DNA of 64,000 nt from Diploptera punctata. Its lineage: Eukaryota; Arthropoda; Insecta; Blattodea; Blaberidae. The first letter of the stretch is position 1; the number at the start of each line of letters is the position of its first letter. Shown piece after piece: positions 38,201-47,200 of this stretch. The position numbers were made by a program, and so were the translations under genes. Below the pieces are notes generated by a model that did not search any database, was not told the DNA's origin, and saw nothing but the letters and a program-made list of their open reading frames with translations. Location: NCBI GenBank assembly GCA_030220185.1, contig JASPKZ010010272.1:2830501-2894500 (forward strand), in the 5' to 3' direction.

Positions 38201-41200
38201 ACAGCTTTGGGGATCCGATTTGAACTCATTCTTTCAAGATGGTGTTTCCAATTTAGTTGGTACTGTTTAATATATTCCAAAATTGGCGTAGTTTTCAATT
38301 CTTTTAAGATATCAGTGTTCCTTTTCTGATCCCATCTGGTGTAACCCGCTGTTCTGCGCATGAATCTCATTTCACAAGCCATTATTCTGCTTTCATGTTG
38401 TCTTTTTAGTGTCCATGTTTCACTACCATAGGTCAACACTGGTCTAGCCAAAGTGTTAATATAAACGTAATCTGGTGTTTTTTTGTACAAGGAATGGTTT
38501 CATAACTTGATTAATAATTCCCAAACTTTATTATAACTAGTAATTTTTTTCAGGGATATCCTTTTCATCCCAGATAGAGAGATAATATCCAAGATATTTA
38601 AATTGATTAGATCTCTCTAAAATTTTATTCTGGAGACAGATTTTACTTTCTTTGTATGGGGTCCTTCCCATGAAATGCCATAATTTTAGTTTTGTTAATT
38701 GATATTTCCATATTAAATTTGGCAGCTGTCTTTTGTAAATTATAAATTGATCGTTGCAAATCATTTTTGGAAAGTGCCAGAAGCGCTAAATCGTCTGCAA
38801 AAAAGAATAGCATCGAGTTTGAGGTTCCTATTGATGGATATATATCCCCATTGTGTTTTCCTCAATTCGTATATTATTCTATTCATATATATATATATAT
38901 ATATATATAATGAATAGCACCGGTGAAAGTCCACATCCCTGTCTTACTCCAGTGTTGATCTTTTTCCAAGAAGATAGTTTGCCATCTTGTTTAACAGAGA
39001 TTTCATTATCTTTATAGATGTTGAAGATATTAGTAACATATTGTTGTGGAACGTTATCATCAGCTAAAATTTGTAATAATATATTTCTGTCTACTTTGTC
39101 AAAAGCCTTTATGAAGTCAACAAAGGTGATATGAGTTTCTATATTGAATTCCTTGTGCTTTTCTAATAGTAGTTTTAGAGTGAAGATTCCATCTGTACAA
39201 GATCTACCCTTTCTGAATCCATTCTGCTCTTCTCCAATTATATTTTCATATTTTTTTTCAATTTATCCTTAACTATATTAGCATAAATTTTATATCCAGA
39301 GTTCAACAAGCTAATTCATCGATAGTTATCTTGGATTTGGCGACTTCCTTTTTTGAAGATTGGTATTACAATGGATTTGTTCCAGCTTTGTGGTGGTTCT
39401 TGTCCTTCCCATATCATATTAAGGAGAATAAGAAATCTGTCTAAAAAATTTTTAGTTGAAAATTTAAATAATTCCTGTGTTGCGATCACGACAGGGCCTA
39501 ACAGCAATGATAATAAAATATGATAAAAAAATCTATAAAACATATACGATATATACTTATTTATTATACTAGAAGATAGGAAATAAATAATCACCTTTAT
39601 AATGCTGATTGGAGTCACACTCAAAGTTCATACAAGGGGTTTTTTAAATAAAAAACTAGGGAAAACATTATAATAAAATAGAATATCTTGGACCAAAAGT
39701 GATTTCATATCAACATGTTTTTCAAACTATGAGGACACACTTACGAAAGCTTATATAACAAAATTAACAATTTTGCTTTTTGACTAACACAAGCTTCAAA
39801 CTATGGGGACACACTTACGAAAGCTTATATAACCCAGTAAACATTTATGCCTTTTGACTAACACATTATATAAGTGGAAAAATATCTTATACAATTTGGC
39901 CCTGACAGAACCAGAAATATTGCTAAAGGTTGAATAATGAAAATAGGGTTTCCACGAATCTTGAAAGTAGAGAAAGGAAAAAACTATAGTATATAAACCT
40001 ACAAGTCTTTGGGGAAAAATGACACCGGAGTTGGGGGACCGAAGCATTCGCTTCAGGTCCCCGCGGGGACGAGTGGAGCCTCTTCATGGGTAAGATGCAT
40101 TTTTATAATATTATCATACTAAAAGGACCATGTTTTAAAATGGTCAATCTTGATTTTAAACTTTAGAATAAATTGTCTGATTATTAAAAATATGCTTTAT
40201 TAAATGAGAAGACCAAAGGGTCGAACAAAATTAATAATTAAAGATTAATAATCTACAGTTGTTTTAGTGGAACTCTCTCCGAGTATTATCAAGATTTCAA
40301 TCTATTCGGCGCAATTCATCATGGTGATTTTTAGTTTCCTTTAATAGCTTGTTTTATCTGTTTTGTTTTAATATATTTTCTTATGTTTTGTTTTATTTAA
40401 AATAAATAATGTTGTTTTATGGTTTTAATGTGTTTCTGTGTACAAATGTGATGTTCTCCCTCCAAAACCAAGGCCAACCGCTCGGGCCAAAGATCACTTA
40501 AAAAACAGAGACCCTTTTTTATGCTACGTTATGGCTAAGATAAGCTCCGGTCGTAACATCCTGATTAATGTGGTCTTCTCTGGGAGCTTTGTTACTTTTT
40601 AATTATTATTAAAACATTATTATTGTTATTATTGTATAAAATGTTGTCTCTACATGAAATTTACATTGCAACATTTAATGTATTTTTAACTCTTTATGGT
40701 TAGTATAGTGTATATCTATATTTGTCAAATATTTATTTGTGTTTGTGCTGGTTGAGTGGAAGAGAAGGCCTTATGGCTTAACTCTGCCAGAATAAATAAA
40801 ACATTACATTACCTAAGGGCAGTTTCTACTATATTTACTGTAAATGATTCATGTTGGCACTTAGCATTATCTTGTTCCAAAGAGAGAAGTCATTAATTTA
40901 TTATATATTTAAAATAAAAATTAATGCATTTTTATCATGATAAGATAAAGAGAAGATGCCAAAATAATTATTTTATATTGGTCATTTTTAATACTATTAC
41001 ATTTTTAAGTGACATTCTACATGATTATGAACGTGTTAGGTTTTAATATGTAAATTACTATTCTTTTTAGAATCAAGCAAATCCTATCCAGAAGTAAAAG
41101 AGGAGATAAAGAAAGTATCTCCAATCTCAGAAAACATACATGAAATTCCAGCAAAAACTTATGAAAAACGAGTGTTTCCAAGAAAATTAAATGGAACAGA

Positions 41201-44200
41201 TGTTTCAGTTGTAGATGCGAGACTCAATACTATAGAAGATAATGGTTGCATTACAGAAAACATTCTTATGGCTTGGGCAGGAGGAGATTTGACAACAGTG
41301 GATGTAAATATAACAAAACTCTCAGCATCTTCAACAGAATTAAGAATTCAATCATGGACACCTACCTTACCTTTTTCAGAAGGTGATGTAGTAGAATTCA
41401 AACCCAATGGACTTAATGATCAATATGTTCATACCGATGAAGTTCCCTTGAAGGATGCTGTTTATTTGCAGAACAGGATGATACTGATTTGAATAAACAT
41501 AGGGAAAAAGGTATGCAGACTGATATTGTACTAGGCATACATCCAAAATTCAGATTCTACAGTAAATACTCATGAAGAAAAAAAATCATCATTAAAGACT
41601 AAGGATGGAAACATGCCTTCTACACCTGCTCAAAAAACTGTTAATATAAGATCAATATCTCAACAATATGAAACAAATGCTATGGAACACATTTTAGCAG
41701 ATCCAACAATATGGGCACCAAATATCATGCATTCAATGCTGAATAAAGTATCTTGGAAAGAAGAATACACATATTTTGAAGATGTTGAACTGGAGCCCAT
41801 GTGGGACACAGATTTGTTAATACAGCCAAATGAAGTAGAATACAAGTATGTAGCGGAACAAATTCTTCTAAGGTTGTCTTTAGAAATATCAGAAGATGAT
41901 CCAAATGTCTTCAATAAAACAGTTCACATTGCTGATGAAAATGGCAAAAAGCTTTATTTGCCTATGGGACCAGTAATACCACAGCTATCTACACTCACAG
42001 GAATATTAGCTAAAAAGACTCCCACATTAATCAACATTCCAGTAGATTCTCACATATGGGGATTTCCATCTTTTGCAAACGAGAGATATGATTTGAAGGA
42101 TAACATGTTTTTGGCAGTATCTACTGAAATTATACCACTTGATATATTACAAAGCATTTTAGCAATAGAAGAAGATCAACTATCAGTTTATTTTAATAAT
42201 ATCATACCAGAAACTCAGAAAAAGGAAACACTAGCTTCTGATGAAGTTAATATAAATATTCCAACTGATAAATCAAGAGCTGATTCTCCAGAATTGGTCA
42301 TTATTAGAATGGACTCCAATAGTGATGAAACAAAAATAAAAATAAAAGTATCTGACTCATTGGAAAAGCAAAATAATTTTGTTTTTCAATATGAAGATTG
42401 TGAAAATAAAAATGATTTTGGGATTAAAAATGTTATGCAAGCATTACAATTTTGTGGGTCTCAAATTAAAGGCAATAAAATGAAAAATATTGATAATGAA
42501 TTAGTTTTACAATATCCAAATGATCTAGAAATGAGTAAAGCTATGGTTCTTCAAATGAATAACTCACAAAATACAGATGTTTCAATTCTCAAAGATGCAC
42601 CAGGCATTTTAAATCAGTATCAGATACCAGATTATGTACCCGAATGTGCTGTCATAACAAATTTTAAGTTTAATTTTGAACCTAAAAAAGGTGAATTTAT
42701 TTCATCTCAAACATTTATAATGGAATCCAGCAGAGAAGGTTTAAGAACTATTTTGTTAATGAATTTTAAAACAAAACCTTTATCAGTCAACACTAAAATT
42801 CCCATGAGTAATAGAGAAGTAGCACATTTTTTCTTATTCGATGGCATAAAATCAGAGAGGGAAGTACATTCAATTGACCAAGAAAGATCTCCTGTATCAA
42901 TTGAAATTCCTCTAGGAACAAAAGAAAAAGGGTTTATAACTCTGTCCACAATACCAAGAACAGTTCATTTCACAAAATTAAAATTCAGTAATTTAAAATT
43001 TGGTACCATGGAAACAGTGAAAGAATCTGATGTAGTATTCAAAGTTGTGGCTGACGGTGAAGAAAAATCTGGAATAAAGGAACTTCTACCAGGAAATTTG
43101 CCTCTAAAAATCAGAATTCCTTTTGGAAGAGGTTCAACAGAAAGCATAACTGCAGTTCCTGAAATTACACATACTTTAGTATCTAGCAAACACGAATTAA
43201 ACCAGATTACAGAAGAAGGTAATGTTCTGTGTGATGGAGATAAATTGTTAAAATATATAAAACCTCTAGCCATGCAGGATACAGACATAATTAAAGATAA
43301 TTTGGATAAGATACCTCATGATACAACCAATGTTTTTGAACCAAATATATATGCAGAAAGTTCTTGCAAAAAGATTATTATTGAATATAATGTTGTAAAA
43401 GATAACAAATTAGTTAATAATGCAGTTGAAGAAATAGATTTTAATTATTCTCCTTTTACAATTAATATTCCTTTTCATAGTGACAATGTTTTAACACCAT
43501 TTAGATGCATCTGTAAAGATAAAATTAATATTCAACTTATCAAATAATCATAAATGATATAGTGTATTCTGATCCATATTCATGTTTAGAATCACCACTT
43601 ACTTTAGATATTCCTTTCAATGATCAACAAGAAAATCAAATAATATTACAAATTACAACAATGCATGAAAAACATAAATCAGAATTACCTGCATTAACTG
43701 GAGTAGAAAATTCAGTTATTGAAACAACAAATGAATTAAAATCCTATGACAGATCTTATTCTCAATTAGAATCGATGGGCATGTCAACTGATCATGAAAG
43801 CAAAGGAGAAAAGCTACAAACAAAATATGATGTCATACAGTTGTTTTCAACAAAAGAAAAAGACAATATCGTTAAAAATGAAACAGCATATGAAAATCCT
43901 ATCAAATTACAAGAACAAAACATTCAAAACAAAGAAGATAAAATTTTTAGAGAAAATGAAATACCAAAAACAATAAATGTTTGTACATGTTGCAAAAGCA
44001 CAATGTGTCAAGCTAAAAAACCTCCTGACAAAACAATAACTACTGAATTAACATCCACACGTGAGACCAATATTGATATTACAAAGTCATCTGATGAAAG
44101 TTGTGTTACAAGCAACGAACCAGCAGAAAATATTGTTAGTAAAATGAATGGTACTTTCCATAAAGAATCAATAACAATCAATGACAAGGATATTAATCAG

Positions 44201-47200
44201 GAAACATTACAAGTAGAGAATACATGTGATTATGAAACCATACAATTGGAAGAGAAAAAAGATGTATCAACAGATATTCAAAAACAAGAAGAAACTCATA
44301 TTATGGCTTATAATACACATAATATGTTAACAAAGAATGAGAATGGAAATCCAGCGATCACAAAACTCAATGAATCTGAATGCTTTTGTCCAACTTGCAA
44401 ATGTGAAGGAAGAGACTTAAATGATGATTCAAAAATTGTAAGAGAGACACAATTGATAACATATGACAAACTGAAAAAGGACACAGAAAATATCACACAA
44501 ATAAATAGGTATAGTTGTAGAGAAGAAATGGCCACTCCCATAACTAATACTAGTACCTTAAAACCATTAAAAGTGGATACTGTAGACACGGCTATTCCTG
44601 TAACTAATACTAGTACCTTAAAACCATTAAAAATGGATACTTCAGTCAATGCAGAACAATCTTATACTATTCCAGAAAATTCCTTAAAAAAGATTGATGG
44701 TTTAATATCTAAAGATTCAGAAATAAAAGATGTAGATTATGAAAATGAAGAGCTCAATTTGGTTATTAGTGTTTCTTTAGCTTCTCATGTGAAAGACTCT
44801 TGTACATGTTGTAAATGTAAAGGTATATATGCAAACATAGATATTTTTACATATGCAAAATGATGATAATATTGTAAATGGAAAAATATCACTTCTCCAA
44901 AAAAAATGTGATACTATAACTACAAATAAAAGTGATGGACAACAAGATGCTTTAGTGGAGGTAGATATTCAAAATTCTGAGGAAGAAGAAAGGAATATTT
45001 CCTTGTTCAATTTGAATATAACATCATCTTTAGTTATTCAAAAAAATGGATGCTGTAAGTGTTGTAAATGTAGAGTAATATACGCAAATATTGAAATTTA
45101 TGTAAATGGAGTACAGGAAGATCTTAATGCAATCTTACAAATTAAAGAACACAATAAAGAAAAAAATGAGGTAGGAGAAAGTAATGTGATATCTTCAGAA
45201 CAACCTGAAAGAATACAAGAAAAACATGAAGCAATCTCTGATTTGGAAAATATTAAGGAGAGTAACATTGTTTATAAAAAGGCAAGCACTTGCCCATGTA
45301 TACATCTTATTTCTAAACCTAGACTAGTTAATGAACTTGATGAAGACCCTAATGTTGATATAGAAGAAGATTTTGATAATGTGATTGAATATGATACTGC
45401 AGACAAGTTAATTGATGGAAACAATCAATTCATCAAAGCTCAGGATTTAAATCCTCAATTTGTGGATAAACCGGAAGATACTATAAAACCTTCATCAATC
45501 CACGCTGAAAACTGTCTTTGTACATTGTGTATATGTCCACCTAAAATTACAAAAAGTGTAGAGGCTGAATTTAAACTTAATAATATCCAAAATCAAGTTA
45601 TCAATTCTGAAGTGCCATATATTAAAACTGCAGAGAAATCTAACTACATGGACAAATCTTCATCACAACATCCAGAAGACTGTTCTTGTGATACTTGTGT
45701 CTGCCATATTCTTGATATTCAGGCATTAGAGTCATCTGAAATTAAAGACATTTCAGACGACCTACAAAAAGAAGATACAAGAGTTGAAAAGTTTATTGAT
45801 GAAACTGGTTTAGAATCTAGAAATAAAGATGCACCACACAATGTTACAAACAATCATCCAGAAAATTGTAATTGTGAATTATGTGATTGTAATTCCCCTA
45901 AAACCGTACATGATATTTCTGATATATCAGGCACAAATGCAGATAATATTGTTATACAAGATCAGCTGTTGGATTCTAATAACTTTCAATTTCAACATAA
46001 AACAAATAAAGACATAAAGAAATCTTCAAATTCATCCACAGGAATGTTCCTGTGAATTCTGCAACTGCCATTTCATCGAAATTCCAGAAGTCAAATTACC
46101 TGAAATTACCAACATTTCAGATGCACAAGAAACAAGTTCAAATGCTCAAAATAAAATAGATGAAAGCACAAATGAAACTAGTGATATTATGAGTAAAAAA
46201 ATATTGTGTCCTTGTGATTTTTGTGTTTGCAACTCTATTGAAAATAAGATTCCAGCATTAGAATCTCCAGATATTACTAAAAAAGACACTGATTATGTTA
46301 ATAGTCAGTCAGTTAATGATGATGTTAAATTACAAAGTAAAGCTGAAACAAACAATAGGAAATTTGAAACAGAAAATCCACAAACTTGCTCTTGCATATC
46401 ATGTTTATGTCATCCTGAAATTCATAAAATGGATTCAACTGAATTTTCTGAATCATCAAAAGTACAATCATCACAGATGACATCAGGATCTGCGTTTGAT
46501 AATGTGCAAGAAGTCGTAAATGCCGCGGGAGATATCACAAATAAGGAAGTACATGTGGATAGTATTATTGCTACTGCTCCAGCTGAAAGCCAAGAGAAAA
46601 ATAAACGAGATAAATCTGAAAATATAGGTATTTGCATATGTTGTACATGTAAAAGTATACCTGATATTTCAGATAACATCCAAATTCTCTCTCAAAAGCC
46701 TGAACAAATTGTTGATACATCAACCATGGTAGAGGATGTTGAAAAGAAAGTTGGGGATTATATTCCAAAAGTGGAAGAGCATTTAAGTATCACAGGATCT
46801 CAAAGGTCTGTTAGCCAAGCTCCTAATATTGGAATATCTGTTGAAGTTCCTGAATCAGAAGGAAACATACCTACAATAATGTTGGTACCAGGGGAAGCAC
46901 CGAAAAAAATTGAGATTCCACTAAAAATTCAGGACTGCTATGAAAAAATGATAATATCAATGGAGCTATGCACAAAAATTCTTAACCCAGAGATTAATGC
47001 ATTAGAAAAACAAAAACATAAAATTCCTGAAATAGGAAAAGAAACAATGACAGTCAACTACTGTACTGAAATTTATCCTCCAAAAAATGAACAATTTGAG
47101 TACTTAAAATCAATGTTAACTAAAGATTTAGAAAACAAAACATATAAGAATCTTATAATAAATTCACATAAAAATATAGAGTTGACAAGCTCATTTATTA

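Larger units (their letters stand above)
35274..41070 (+). other. Intron 1 of the Cys-repeat gene
   Basis: 5,797 bases, GT-AG. It carries at least four LINE fragments, several SINEs and two large palindromes. All LINE bodies here except those at 37.4 and 40.6 kb are in antisense orientation. Confidence 0.7.

Noticed and set aside
41383..41471. An 89-base intron joining 41382 to 41472
   Set aside because: The phase fits, but the skipped part (GDVVEFKPNGLND...) looks coding and the acceptor is weak. An indel is simpler.
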